A stretch of DNA of 64,000 nucleotides from Pontederia crassipes (GCA_030549335.1 CM060183.1:35524768-35588767), one strand, 5' to 3'. Positions 1-14,368 are shown, counted from the stretch's first letter. The notes: generated from the sequence alone by a model not told the origin. Made by a program: numbers and translations.

Positions 1-259
1 TTCTATAATATGAAAACATTAGACTTCCACATCTTTTCTATAATATGTGACATTATGAATGTTCCGCACTTTGTCATTCATCATGGCATTTCGACTACTC
101 TTCCTCATTTAAAGTCCTCCATCATGTTATTATTATTTTATTAGTGACACGTAAGCCATTTTGTTGAATGGTCGAGGTCAAGAGCAGTAGATAGTGTAGC
201 GCCACCGGGATCAATCCGATCGCCTACGTTGCGAGAGGTGCGATTTTGAAGGCGTTACA
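1..259 (+). mobile_element. LTR-like element terminus, cut by window edge
   Basis: Positions about 140-259 match about 59069-59189 with few differences, and both stop at the same end, GCGTTACA. Sharing of an abrupt end by two distant sites marks a transposable-element terminus, probably the 3' end of an LTR. The other end of this copy lies outside the window. No coding sequence is visible. The class is inferred; no primer-binding site or partner LTR is seen here. Confidence 0.45.
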
Positions 260-261
260 AC

Positions 262-3156
262 TATGATCACAACATCCTTGATTTCTGCAAATTAATGTTC
301 TTGAACTACATGTAATGGATGTAGCAATTACACCCGATGCCTACATCCAGATACAAAAGAACCATGCATTTTAATTCACATGTATTTATAGTTAGTTTAT
401 TATTACAAATACGTTTTATGAGAGTAAAGAATTCGGAATTACGAAATAAAAAAATAACAACTTAAAAATGACTTGGGTGGGAAGTGATGCAATGCATTGA
501 CGCACATCATTATTAGGAGACTAAGATGACACGAACTTGAATTTCATATTCTTAGTATTTACTTTTCTTACATTAGGGTTCATGAACTTTTTATTATAAT
601 AAAAAAAACACTTGGTAAAATAAATTTATAACTGAAAAATAATTTATTATAAATTAAAATTTAAGAATCGATTTTAAAAAAATGATGACCAAGAAATCTA
701 GCACGGTAAGGTAGTGTAAAATAGTGATGTCCGAGCTGATTTAATGCATACTTATGTGTGGATATGAAGGACGTAATTATTTATGATTAAACCATAATAT
801 GTATTTATTAAAATAGTGATGTCCGAGCTGATTTAATGCATACTTATGTGTGGATATGAAGGACGTAATTATTTATGATTAAACCATAATATGTATTTAT
901 TAAAATAGCTGACACTGACAAATAAGTACAAAACAAGATTATGCTTTTTAATAGTGAAATTTTATCATAATTTAGTACGACTTAGTTGACATGGCACAAA
1001 TAATGACATAATAAAAATAAAGTGTCGTGATTGAAAAATAAATGTGGATTATGTGGGCGAATGAAAGAGATGGATGCATTTTTTTTTTTTATTTTCCAAT
1101 GCGATGCAACACTAAAAGTTTTTATCACTCAAGTAAATTATTATGAAACAAATAATGGTTATCCTCTTTAATTATTTTTAATAGTGGTCTAATATCCAGT
1201 TGACCGCAATACACATTAATATTAACTTACACTTTGGAAAAGAGCGTTTTGCGCTTTTGAAATTTGGTTCTTGTTTCTTACTTTTCTTCATTGCGATTTG
1301 TTCAAATTTAATGTTTAAAATTATTAGTATATAACTAATTCGAAGTTAAGAAGAGAGAATGATAATAATTTATTTTCTGATTCGGGTCTACCATGACTCG
1401 ATTCAGCCCTAATTTTTTTAGACCCGGGAAGAGGGGTCCCAATCGGTACCGGGCTTGAATCGATCAAGAAAAAATAATGATTTAACTGGATCCCAAAAAT
1501 ATTTAAAAAATAGAAAAATTAATACAATTAAGCAAATCGAATCATGATTTGATAAAATAAACATTAAATTAACAAAATATTACATGAATTTATCATATAA
1601 TAAGTCAAGTAGTAAAAAAACATTTAATATTTCAAAATGAAAAAAATGACCATCAAACTACCAAATAATTATTATTCCAATTGGGTCGGATCTTGTGGGT
1701 CGAATTTTCATGACCCAATCCCTACCCAAACCCATTGAATTTTCTATTTTTACATCAGTTATAAATTGGGTCGAAAATATTTTCTAAATAATTGGGGATC
1801 GATGCAATCCGAGTCGATCCGGACCGTGCTTAGTGATGGATCAGACCAACCTCAACCGTACTCAACCCTAGTGATGGCTGGGCTCCAAGAATCTACTAGG
1901 ACCCATAGACCATATTCAAATTTGCTACTCCAACCAACCTCGGTTGCCCTCTTCTATTAACTCATACTTGTGGAAGTTGCTGATTGGACAAATGTGCCAC
2001 ATCGCTGGAGGAATTGGTCAAGAAAGTATATACACATGCAAGCAGTACACGTCAAAATAAATTAAGAAATGGAAAAGATTCCCCATGTTCTCTTTTTATT
2101 TTACTTTCCGCTCAATAAAACTTCTGTATTCTCTGTTTTGCGCAAATAGTGAAAGCAGCAGAAGACTTCAATTCACAGCATAACTGAGGACCTTTCGCAA
2201 GGGCATTCAATTCAGCTCACCTTACAATCCATTGAACTCCAAAGTGCAACGAGATCGTACGTCCAAGAGTTGAGAACAATAACACTTATCTCTATACCGA
2301 ATGACAACATCAATCAAGATTCGCTGCAACGAATACACCAAGAATAATAAAAGTGGTTGATACTTCAAAGATCTGTGGACTACAAAAAAGGATACTGTAG
2401 AAAAGTTTCCCGCAACAGGCACAAAGAGACAGATGAAGCTGGACACCCTCAACAAAACCTGAAGAGAACTTGAAGGAACTATGAAGTTTATTCTCTAGTT
2501 ATCGCAAACCTGCAGAGAGGAAAGTAACAGCAATTTACCTCTGTCCAGACGACAGCTAATCAAATGAAGTCCAACGTTTACGTGAGAACTTGTAAAACAA
2601 CCGAGACGCCTTTCCATTCAAACTTGATCAACTATACTTGCTGATACATACTTCAAACTGGAATACTTGGCGTAAGATCTTGAACCTTGTTTATAATATT
2701 TCATTCCTAAATTAAGTGCATACTGGATCATTTTCTCTGAGCTAATGACACTGGTCAATGCATCCTCAAGACTTGTATTTTCCAAATCAACAAAATAACT
2801 TTGACAGAAAAAAACTGTGCTGTTTAAAATACAGGATTTTACACAGACTGATTTCACAAGATGTACAAGTCTGATATCTCTAGTTACAACAGCTTCTGAA
2901 CCTCAACTGAACATTTTCAACCACCAAATATGGAAAACTGTAAATTGCGGCTGGCTGAATGCTACACATTTTCTTTTATTATACCTGATGAATATGTATG
3001 AACAGGAACCATAAGCTCACATATAAACACATTACTAAACCTTAACAATGCAGAGCTAGCTTGAGGTATTCAACAATCCCCGTCTGTCACCTGAAGTCTT
3101 AGAAAATGGCTGTTCTAATTAACTGAATTTGTCAGCATTTTAACATAGCTTAAAAT
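262..3156. other. AT-rich intergenic region downstream of the SCYL2-like gene
   Basis: I see no supportable gene here. The stretch holds a 92-bp tandem duplication, a poly-T run near 1079, and two patches rich in GGGTC/GACCC words (about 1380-1470 and 1680-1960) that look like the ends of a decayed DNA transposon. Roughly 2.2-3.15 kb may include the 3' untranslated region of the SCYL2-like gene, but no convincing transcript end was identified. Confidence 0.5.
717..908. repeat. Perfect tandem duplication, 92-bp unit, two copies
   Basis: The unit beginning AAAATAGTGATGTCCGAGCT near 718 recurs exactly 92 bp later near 810, and the first bases of a third copy (TAAAATAG) close the array at 908. 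No mismatch was found between the two units, so the duplication is recent or an assembly artefact. Confidence 0.9.
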
Positions 3157-6100
3157 TTATAGCAAATCCAAAAGTGGAGGTTGCTCTGATGAAATTTTAG
3201 TTTGACTTGAACGTGAAGGTTTCTGTAGTCCAGCATTTCCTGGGCTCCTCCCTCGACCTCTTCCAATCGCAGTTGTGGGAGGAGGAGCCAATCTTGGTGC
3301 AGACTGAACATTGTTTGATGAGGCAAATATAGATACAATATCCGAGGACTTAGCAGGAATGTTGTTCAAAGAAGAGTTTGTCAATCCCATTGTTGACACT
3401 GAATTTCCAACACTTGTTTTTGAGTTTGCTTGATTTGATTGACCAATTGCAGTTTTCAATCCCAAACCATTTGGATTCATGTGATTCAATTGACCAGTTG
3501 CATTCCCACCCAGAAAATTAATGTCGTTTGACGCTGACAAAAGGTTTCCTTGAAAAGTCTTTGTTTGTGCTGATGAACTTAAATTGCTAGCAAATCCCAT
3601 ACTGCTTGCGGATCCCCCAAGGTGCTGATTTTGAATTGACAGGCTGATTGTGCCTAAGTTGCCTGCTGAACTATTTGACTTTGGTGGCCAATTAGCAAAA
3701 GGATCCAAATCATCAAAAGCACCACCAGAAAGCCCCTCAGAGTTCTGCTTCTCATCAACAGCTGTGTGAAAACCAAGCCCAGAAGACAAGCTTGATGGTG
3801 GCCACTCGATGTCAACAGGGGCACATGTTGTAGCTATCTGCTGAGTAGAAGTGGAAGTAAGAGGGTCCAAGTATGTTGAAGTTGTTGCAGGCTGGGAAAC
3901 AGGCAGTGACTGCTTTGGTGGTAGACTGGTTTCTGAAGGAACTGAAACCTTTGCAGTACTCTTTGTTGTTGGTCCCCAGTCTTCATCCCATGCACGGCTG
4001 CTTTTAGTGGTACCGTTCTGTCCAGAAATTTTTTGTAATTGCTCAGGATGAACGCCATTACTGACTCTCACTTCAGGGGTCCCAGATTCAGTAATAGTCA
4101 CACCTCGTTTCTCTTCTATCCTTCTGCATAGCATTTTTAGAGGAAGCAAATGACTGATCTCAATTATTAAGATCGTTAAAACATCAATATCAAGTAAAAT
4201 TATGGTGGATATATGATACCTTAGTATATCCTTAACAAAAAGCATATACTTGGCAAACTGCTGAACATTCAACTGCTGTGCAGTAAGCAGTGGGAAGAGC
4301 AAGGGAAGCACATGTTCTGCAGCAAATTCTATACCATACTGTTGAGAATGCAAATAGATCAGCGTCTAATGAAGTATCTCAGAAAGTTTGGAGGATACAA
4401 TATAAATGAATGACAAACAAATGTCTAGAAGTAAGATGCTTTAGAAGAAAAAGAGAGATGAAACTGAGATTGATCAGCCAGTAAGAATTGATCTCCTCGG
4501 GACGATAAGAGCCAAAAGATAGATGCAACTGAAATTACCTGTTTAAAAATTGCATTTGCAACACCCAGTGTACACATAAGAGTAGGTGCAGAATGGTCCA
4601 CATCAGTACAGCGTTGCAGAGTTTGCAGAATCTCCATAATTGCTTGCTTATCAAGCGATGAGACCAAATCGCCTAAACAACGCAAGGCATTGACTCTAAC
4701 CTGTAATGGTGCAATAATGGAAAAATGACCACCCACCTTCATGTCGACAATTTATTCAGCATATGAAGAATAGGAACCCAATCAACATATTCACAAGGTT
4801 GTCATTTCAATCTATGAAAACGTGAAGATTTTCAAGGGTAAGCTCTAATTCATGTAGGCATGAAAAAGAGTTACTCTAAAATTACATGGCATTACTAAAT
4901 GTATATGGAGGATATGGGTAAAATAACCTAGTCTATGCACCAAACTTCTGCACTCCTGACAAGTGGATCCTACTTCCAACAAAGGTTCTTCAATATACCA
5001 GCTTATCTAGCATTAATAAATCCAGTTGCTACTTGAGTTTCATAACAACATTGAAGAACCCATGTCAACAGCTAGCAGAACTAAGTTAGAAAAATAGGAA
5101 TGCAGGAAAATGGTTGACAAAGAAAAAAGAAAGTTTGAATTCATGGATCCAAGGCACTATGCTAGAGAGATAAAGAATAAAATCCACATACCGCGGCAAC
5201 AGTAGTTTTAAGAGCCAATCCATGAACACGAGGTAAGATAGCTTGCTTCACTAGCTACATAAGACAGCATGCAATACATCAACATGATTCAGCTTTAAAT
5301 CAAATGGAATATATTAATGCGCAAAAAATTATCCAAGTAGCTAAACAAAACAGAAAGCATGTGACTACTCGAGCGTTGTTAGACGCAGTAACATAATACA
5401 ACTTTCACACCATCATATGTACTTTAAATTAACGTAATTAATTAATGAAAGTATGAAACGTCATTAGTAGTTACAATACTCGGATGAGGGAGGAACTATT
5501 CTATACCTGTGGATCAAGTTGCCTTGCTAGTGGAACAGTTCTTCTCAGAACCTCTTCTTGTATCCGTGCATCTGTATCATCATAAGCACGGACAAGCAAC
5601 GGAAGAACACTCGATATCAGGTCATCTTGGTTGACCTGCAAATTTGCGTCATAACATGAGGAAGAAAGATAGAAGATGGGTGAAATCATAGGCATGCAGA
5701 AGTGTTTAGCACTGATGCAAAGATTTCCAGAAAGGATATTTATAAAAACTTCAAATAATAGGAAGGCAAGTTAGACATTCAACCCAGTTTGACATAGCAT
5801 CTAGATTCCATGTTGTCATATTTTTTTTTTCTCTTTCAAGGATGAACCTAGAAATTTCAAACTTGATTTTATTTTTTCATTTTAATCTAGAATTAAACAT
5901 TTATCGTATTTCATTACCAATCTCAAAATAATGAGGAGATTCAGTGTTTATAATACTTGTTAGGACAATGGTACCAAGACACTAAACTTTGGTACCAGTT
6001 TGTTATAACACTAATACTGACGACAACTACCAGTTTGTTATGCATATTGAGTGAAGAAGAAATAATCACATGTAAAAGAGGACACACAAGATTTTCGAGG

Positions 6101-9100
6101 TTCACCCTTAATTTACGAGGATTTACATGGAGATACTTTCTAAGGTTACATGCACTCCTTGTTTATAGCCTCTTGGATCTAAACTCCTATCTCAATTGAA
6201 AAAAATTCAAATTCCGATGCTAGAGAAAATCCTAATCAAGACAGAATCCTAACTAGTATAAGCTACAAAGTCCACTCCAAATCTAAACTCTAATAAAAAT
6301 TTAGTCAAACTCTAACAAATTCCCCTATGACTTGAGTTGCTCCATATGATATCTTAGAACCATCATACTATGCTAAGGGATTTGGATAAGCATGATGCAT
6401 CGTCCTGCCAACGATGCCAATGGCTTATGCCTCTTTGCACCTCCTTGCATCGTTTTGTGCCACCATGCATTACCTCACTCATGGCACTCATAGCAACATG
6501 GTGTCCGTGGTAATGCCCTTGACAGCATCCTGATGGCGCCCCTTGCCATCCTGGCAATGCCCCCTTTGACGCCCTTGGCATTATCCCGATGGTGTCCTTG
6601 GGACATCCCTGCAACACTCTGGCACAATACCCCTAGCAATGCTGTAAAGCCCTGACAACACTCCTATCGCACCCCAACAAATAACATCTTAGTTGTGCCC
6701 CTTGGGATCCCTACATCGTTCTTGTGAGGTGCCTCATTCCTTTTCCTAAAGTTGTTCTTGCGCAGTTGTCATTGACATCTCGCCATCTTCCTCGCTTCCT
6801 CCTCCCTCATCAACTATTCCTACACCTGATAGTAGACATTGATGAACCTGAAAACTTTGGTGCCAATTTGGCCACCAAAACTTTTGACTCTGATACTAAT
6901 TTATTATGGATGTCGAGCGAAGAGGAAGCAATCACACCCAAGAGAGGACATACGCGATTTACAAGGTTCACCCTTAACTAAGTTACAACCTCATACGACA
7001 ACAAAGTTCTATTCAAATTTGAAGAATTACAAATATATTACCCACAGGATAGCGATAATTTATGTTCCCTCAAGATTCTCCCTAAGGCTCATTGACAAAC
7101 AGACAGACAGACTGACTGAAGTCTGCCTCACATGAGGTACAAACGTGGGGTTACAACTGGAGATTTAAGATGGGTATACCTTATGAGGGAGGATACATGT
7201 ACCCCTTATTTATATCCTCTTGAATCTTGGACTTTTACTTCAATTGGGAAACCTCAAATCCCAATGATAAACATAACCCTAATCGAATAGGAACTCTAAT
7301 CCTAACAAATTAGAAAAATATACCCATCTAAAAGTCATGTTGAGAACATTATCCATACCTTTTTTCTTCTTCAGGAGTGAGGGTTTGGCTAGGAGTTCTA
7401 TATCTATCTTTTTCTTTTGACATTCTTTTTTGAGAACATACACTTGTACAGAGAATTTGAAAGTTAGAGACGATTTGAAAATTAGGCTAGGGGAGGATAT
7501 AATTCCTCAAGGGACAAAGTTTAAATATTTAGGATCAATTGTAATACAAGATGGTGAGATTGATGACGATGTTAATCATAGAATTCAAGCTGGTTGGTGT
7601 AAGTGGAGGAAAGCCACTGGAGTTCTTTGTGATAGAAAAGTACCCAATAAAGTTAAAGGAAAATTCTATCGTACTGCTATAAGGCCAACAGTGTTATATG
7701 GTAGTGAATGTTGGGCTATGAAGGGACAACATGAACGTAAAGTGGGGGTAGCCGAAATGAGGATGTTGAGATGGATGTGTGGTCATACAAGATTAGATAA
7801 GATTAGGAATGACCATATACGTAAACGAGTCGGAGTGACTCCTATTAGTGAGAAAATGGTAGAGAATCGTTGGAGATGGTTTGGTCATGTTCAGAGAAGA
7901 CCATTAGATGCGCCAGTAAGAAGAGTAAATCAAATAATCTGGAGTCCGATTAAAAGAGGGAGAGGGAGGCCAAGGCGGACACTTGGCGAACTAATAGAGC
8001 AAGATCTATTGGTGAATAATATACCGAAAGGTTTGGTTACTAATAAAGAGGAATGGCGTCGTATGATCCATGTAGCCGACCCCACCTAGTGGGATAAGGC
8101 TTTGTTGTTGTTGTTGTTGTTGTATACACTTGTACAGAGATCTTTTTTAGTAATATATATCCGGATTACAATCACAAATCTTGATCGACATCCTTTTTCC
8201 CCACAAAAGAAATTAGGAAGCTCTCAAAAAAAAAAAATTAGGAAAATATAATCGTAATTCAAATAGAAAAAAACAGAATTCTAACTCAAATAGACAATAA
8301 ATCCCACTCCAATATAAACTGTAATAGGAACTCAAGTCAAACTCTAATATTACTTGTGCTAAATTATTCAGCCAAGCTGATGAACTATACTTGTCTTAAG
8401 ATATGATTTCATAACAAAGTTATGACTGCACACTATATAATATAATATAGAAAAAGTTAAAGGTACTTGTCAAAATTACTAAGAAGAGACTGTAAAAGAA
8501 AAAGGTTGTAGTTAATGCTAGAAACTTCGTTACCTTGTTGATAATAAGCTCTGCATGCTTCACAAGTAGAAGAAGTGTCTCTCCTGATGCAGAACTTAGC
8601 ACAGGAACTAATGCAGGTAATGTTGAAAGCTCAAAATCATTTTTTTCCTACAATAAATATAGTGATTCATTTATACGTTCAAGTCACAAAGATGTAAATG
8701 CTTATTCATCAGCCTTAAAAAACTTCTTTTGAGGAGATTAGCAAAAAAAGTTGCAGATAGCTACACAAACGAATTGTATGTACTTCTGCATAACAAAGGA
8801 AAATAAAACCACATGATTGCATAAGACCATTGATAGAATACCAAGACTGGAAAAAGAAGAGTAAATCAAAGTAACTAAAAAAACTCGACTACAAGTAAAG
8901 AATTTGGCATTTGCATAAACAAAATGTAAAGTTTAGAATTTCTTTTTGAGGAAGATGAATAATAAATGAATTGAACAATTGCTATTTTTGTTTTTGAGGA
9001 GTTGAATTTTGCTGTTAAATAATATAAATTCAAGAAAGCAAAATAATAAAGCTGAGTTTACCTGTGATTCAGCTATTGTAAGAACCATTGGTAAAATCAT

Positions 9101-12100
9101 TGGTTGCATAACCATATTTCTCAGCTCGGCACAAAGTGGTGGGAGAACCTTCATGAAAAATGAAATCAATCAAATTTGGGAAACCAGATGACATAAATAC
9201 AATTTCATAGAATAAGTGACTTAAACTTTAGACTTAAAGATGATTTCATAATATGTTTCAATTTTTGTGGAGGCGTAATATTTGATAAACAGTTATTTGC
9301 TTTTACTGCCTTGTCCTCTTTATCTGACCTTCCACCAGATGTATTTTTTGAGGCCAACTTCGCACCAGAATTAAGAAATAAGAATGAATGAAATTGCTCA
9401 TATTGTTAACACTGCAGATGAGATTTTGCTTTCTTTTGATCCAAGAAAATAAGTTTATATTACTGGTTTCTTTACGAAATAACCCCTTAACAGGCTAAAT
9501 TACTTGACAGTTTCGGGTAACAAAGTTTAGAACAAAGCCTACATCAGTCAAATTTTTTTTTCTGAAATGAACATCAATATGGTAATATTGGTGTACAATT
9601 TAAAAGTAACAATGACGTAGTTCAATATGGTAAGTTAAAGTACCAGCAAAATTTATACTTTTAACTCATCAGCAAACTACATGAAAATGCCCTCAACAAA
9701 ACTACAACAGAAGAAGAGAGTGCTGCTACATTGAGAACATTGTTCACCACACATCACTCTTGACATCAGAGTGGGAGTTGAGCTCATGTTCATTTTGTGA
9801 GAATGGTGCTTCGCTCTGTTTATGAAATTTTTCTTCGTGCCTTCTGTTTTTTTGGGACCACAAATCTACTTTTTTTTTAATATTAATACAAATCAGATGG
9901 CTACCAGAATTCTCCCCTTCAAAAGAAAAAAAATAGTTGTATTCGAAGAGACTCCGACCTAAATATAGCTTATTGGTTGTTACTAAACTCAAAATGAAAA
10001 CAGATAGACACCATAAGGATGCACATGAAGGAATTTATATTTGAAAATCTAGGATCTAATCCTCCTACGAAAGAAAAACTAGGATCTAAAACAAAAGATG
10101 ACAAGGCTACAGAAAAACAAACTCTTACTCTTTGCTGAAAGGAACTCGCCTAGACTGGGAAAAACCATCACTAGGGTGGAAAGATGATTGTATTATACCA
10201 TCAGTGAACTCGCACACTAAGGTCACTATCTAATATTAATAAACTACAAGGTCATGGAAAAAATGACTTGTTTCACATCTTTCCTCCCGGATATCGCTTA
10301 AATGGCTTCGACACAATCATATTTGCAAACATGGCTCAACAGATGAGAAAAAGAAGAAAAATATATAGAGAGATCAGAACAAAATATATATTAGCTCCCT
10401 AAACATCAGTTGTCTGTAGTAATAAAAATAACACAACAAGCCAAAAATTTTTAGGTGGATAATTAACAGTCAATAAGCAAGCAGCATAAAGTATGATGCA
10501 GTCCTCAAAAAGAAGTATGATGCAGTTGATCTTTTTTTCGATGGTCATAAAAAGTAATATGGTTCAGACCTTATACCGCAATACGCGAGAATCAAAATCT
10601 TTCCACATGTCTGAGAGTGCCTTGAGAAATTCAGATTTCTGCATGTTGTCCCTTTCCTACAAATGGTAATAAAATATCCTTAGATCTTAAAAGTGAAGTC
10701 TAGTTTCCGCAAAAGATAAGTTGCTACTTTGATGACCAAGAACTCAGAAGTTCGAGGTCAAGACAGCCTCTGTGCAAAAGAAGGAGAATGGTGCAAACAG
10801 ATGTGCCTAACATCCTCCCCTACCAAAGCTACACTCATGTCTTAGTGCAGAGGATTTGTAATGAACGTGAGGTAAAGTATTCAATGGCACTAAGCCGTAC
10901 AAGCATATGATCGAGAAAACGCAGTGCACGTAATCGAGTGTCGTCTCTGAAGAAAGCAGAACCTGGAGGCACAAGTAGAGATATAGTATTAAAGGATGAC
11001 AACGAACAGAAATATATACAAAGAGAAAAACAATTTCATATTCAGACAGTCAAATAAGAGTTGATGTTATCAGCAATGAACCACCAGAAAAGAAAGCATC
11101 ACTCAACATACAGCACACAATCCCCTCAAAGAACCTTGCCTTTTCAGGAGGAAGCATTGCAAGTATAGCGGCAAGTTGACACTTCTCTTGAATTTAAAAT
11201 TTTAATGGGTAAACCCAGAATGCCAACTAAAATTCAATTCTTAAGATTGGACTTCAATGACAAAAGCCAATTTTGAATGGATAATCACATTTCTACCATC
11301 TTCTAAAAAAAATAATCACATTTCTACCTGTGAAACCCAAGGCACTTGGCCTTGAACCCTCATCCGTTGACAACATTCTTTGTAACTCTGCAATCAACTC
11401 TGACGGAATAACTGAAAAAGCTTCACTTGACAAGTATGCCAAGTTATTCATATACTGCAAGAATGGACGATTAAATATTACAAATTACAAAAAGGACAAG
11501 AACACAATAAATGCAAAACTAATTATTGTAGATTATTTAACTACCTGAATTTCAATACATTGCATAACATATCATCATAGTGAACAGTTCTATCATATTG
11601 GACATGAAAATGAAGATTTATTGTAGTCCTAAAAAAACAATGATAGAAAAATTATAATTTTTTATAATAATGGTGCAAAATTTATAATGCAAAGATCACT
11701 ATGTGCTGGAAATGACAGAAGACATTCTCTTTCCAGTAGCCATAGATGGTAAAATTTCCCCTAAGTTTTGTCCAAGAGAAGTTTCATTTTCAACACTTTA
11801 CTACTTCATTTCTCAAAAAAAAAAAAAACAATTTACTACTTCATACCATTCTTGAGTATGTACCCTCAAACGTAAGTAAGATTTATAAACATACCATCTT
11901 AACATTGTTATGGCAGTCCAAAAGGGGTTTGCGAGCAATCAAATGGTAGGCAAGACAACCATAGCTGAACATATCACAGGAAGATCCCACTGTTGTTTTG
12001 CTTCGGACCAACTCAGGCGCAGTATAATTTAGTGAAGGTTGAAGAGGTAAGAGAGAGTCTTCAATGTCATATTCCTGCATAAAATGAGTCACGGATTAAT

Positions 12101-14147
12101 GCATTCAATTAATTCTCATAGGCCATACATAATAATGAAAAACATTTTTAATGTATGGAGGATAAATTATGAGACTACAAACAAAAAATATTGCCCTGGT
12201 TTCAATTGATAAATAAATGAGTACATCTGCATGAAATAAATCTCTTAACAAAAAAAACAGGGAAAACCAATAAGAACAGTGATAAATACAAGGTACATAA
12301 CCTTTGACCATTAAACTAAGTAACTAACCTGATAATGAAATGGCTGTACAGATGTCAAACCACCTGTAGCTGGATCAACGGAAACAGAGAAACCAAAGCC
12401 TCCAAGCTTCCAAGCACCACTCGAAGTAATAAAAACAGTCTGAGACAACAAAACCAGATGAGTGTCAGGCTTCATCTTGGAGAACAGCATAAAAGGCTAC
12501 AAGTACAATATTCTACATTTGTAGTATTTCATGCATAAAATGACAAACAACTTTGGTATCCTTCTCAAACATTATCCAAAGAAGGTGATATTGAACTAGG
12601 GTGGCATGAAATGACAACATAAACAATTTTTGTATCCATCTGAAACACTATCCAAAGGTGATATTGAACTAGGGTGGAAAGAGCAAACTGATGCAAATAT
12701 CAATCTAATCTGTCTACATGCCCTATTGTAGGTGTTCGAACAGGAATCCTTCCACAGATTATTTTTATCATCAAATAAAAATAGAATACTTGGTTCCTCT
12801 AAACACTAGCAGCAAAATTTATCGGACAAAGAGACTCAACTGAGAAAATGCATTATTTGCAACTCTTTGACTCAATGAATAAGATAAAGGGTAAAGAACA
12901 TGCTAAGAAAAAGGAATCAAGGCAGCAGTACATGAGTGAAAAGAAGCAAAGTCCTAACCTCAGGGGATATAGATCGATGAACAAGACGAGCATTATTATG
13001 CAGGAACTCCAACGTCTCTGCAATCTGAAGCAAGCCATGTTTTACCTCTAATAGACTCATTTCCTGCAGAAAGTTGTCCATTTTGTCTAATTACCTTGTG
13101 ATCATTTAGAGAATAGTATTCCCAAGAAGATTGCTTTCACTTGGTGACATAACTAGATAAACAAAGACCAACAATAACATGTAACATAGCAGAAATAAAC
13201 ACAACTAGCAGTTCATTTTATGAGAGAACAACCAGCAGCTGTTATGAATGGCATATTGAGTACATGGGGAATTGAAAGTCTGAAGGAGATAGCTTTTTAA
13301 GAAGCATAAGACATAATTATCACCCCACTTCAAAAGTCCGAAGAAAGAAAGCAGAACGATTAACTGATGTTAAATATCTTCATTAGGTGTGATCAAGCAA
13401 TGCAGAATTCCGCCGTTGCTAATAGTTGCAGCCAAAGTTACATAGATCCTGCTCTTAATCAGCACGCTATTTCTAACAATTATTCCATTAGTATAATTCC
13501 TGCGGTAAATTAAACTTCCACAGGAAGGAAAAGGCAAGATCCAATTCTCCCTCACGGGAAGGATACTAGGATAGAGCCATAAACCAGCGGTACGCCTGGC
13601 AGGAGCCAGATCTAAACAAGATGAAGAAGGCGGTGAGAAGAAGAGAAGGAGATACCATTCCCTTGAGCTCCTTGGGAACATTGGGGACGTTATCCAGGCT
13701 GCCGAGGGCGTTGGAGACGGAGGCAAAGATGGGCTCGGTGACCATGGCCATGGCGTTCTTGCTCTCATCGAGGGCCTGGACGACGTGGAGGACGCCGGGG
13801 TGGCGGATGCGGAGGAGGCGTCCGGCGTCGCCGCGGACTAGATCGAGGAAGGCGTCCTCGGCGGCCTTGGTGAGACCGGCACGGGCGCGGGCCTCGGCGA
13901 GGGCGCGCTTGTCGAGGAGCCAGACGGAGACGAGCGGGTAGGGGGTGGAAGGGGCGGAGGGTCGCGGCCGCGCGGCGAAGAGGCGCCACGCGAGTCCCGG
14001 CCCGCCGGAGCCGACCTGGTCGAGGAGGTCGTAGTCCTGCAGCGGCCGCGGCCCCGTCACCTCCTGGACCGTCGTCTGCACCGTCTTCTCGATCACGGCG
14101 CCTGCCTTCGCCAGCGCCTGCGTCAGCGTCTTCATGTTGAGAGACAT
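3157..14147 (-). CDS. SCYL2: SCYL2-like protein kinase-fold protein (pseudokinase with HEAT-like repeats), 14 coding exons
   Basis: Coding exons, read on the minus strand: 14147-13656, 13063-12959, 12439-12329, 12074-11895, 11454-11328, 10962-10901, 10656-10570, 9148-9062, 8647-8534, 5635-5507, 5254-5192, 4700-4539, 4338-4220, 4123-3157. All junctions are GT-AG, phases agree, and the sum is 2805 nt (934 aa plus stop), close to the plant SCYL2 length. The N-terminus [14 protein letters not shown] fits the family and fixes the start. A kinase-like domain spans about residues 37-330. Its glycine loop is near residues 45-51, but the HRD motif reads HRS (about 193-195) and DFG reads GFG, so catalysis is doubtful. 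Helical repeats follow to about 630, then a disordered tail. The tail carries DPF within [10 protein letters not shown] and ends in LLDLL, which resembles a clathrin box. Family knowledge: SCYL2 acts with clathrin in TGN/endosome trafficking. The first exon is GC-rich. Confidence 0.95.
5636..8533 (-). other. Large repeat-filled intron 9 of the SCYL2-like gene
   Basis: This 2.9-kb intron is far longer than most others in the gene. Two diverged copies of one repeat (about 6010-6300 and 6850-7330) share a GAGGACA...AAGGTTCACCCTTAA segment followed by a similar tail ending near AATCCTAA. A patch at about 6370-6640 is built of irregular GCAATGCCCC/TGGCA words. A LINE copy lies at 7455-8123. Consensus splice borders are intact, so the intron looks functional despite its load. 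Confidence 0.7.
7455..8123 (+). mobile_element. 5'-truncated LINE (RTE-like) with (TTG)n tail
   Basis: The open frame 7430-8089 encodes the C-terminal part of a plant LINE reverse-transcriptase polyprotein, with [26 protein letters not shown] and RWFGHVQRR-type blocks. It ends at CCCACCTAG, followed by GTGGGATAAGGC and a (TTG)n tail, as known for RTE-clade LINEs. The 17-base ATACACTTGTACAGAGA flanks the insert at 7438-7454 and 8124-8140, a textbook target-site duplication that sets the borders. The catalytic reverse-transcriptase core is absent, so the copy is dead on arrival. It lies antisense within an intron of the SCYL2-like gene. Confidence 0.92.
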
Positions 14148-14337
14148 CTCTTCTCCGTCCTTCTCTCTTGAGATCGAGAAGAAGAAGAACAAGAGACAAA
14201 AACAGAAGCACAGATCAAAATATCCTTTTTCTGATCGAAGAAGGGCTACTCATAAGATATCAATGGAGGTTACAATCTTTTGCTCGTTTTTTGTGGAATT
14301 AACTTTGCAGGCAGGAGGAGGAGGAGGACGACGACGA

Positions 14338-14368
<31 letters not shown>

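Noticed and set aside
1766-1960. 64-residue plus-strand frame
   Set aside because: Lies in a GGGTCG-rich decayed repeat patch with no recognisable domain.
13765-14211. Long Arg/Pro-rich minus-strand frame and overlapping plus-strand frame over the SCYL2 first exon
   Set aside because: Shadow frames of a GC-rich exon; the SCYL2 frame is conserved and spliced consistently.
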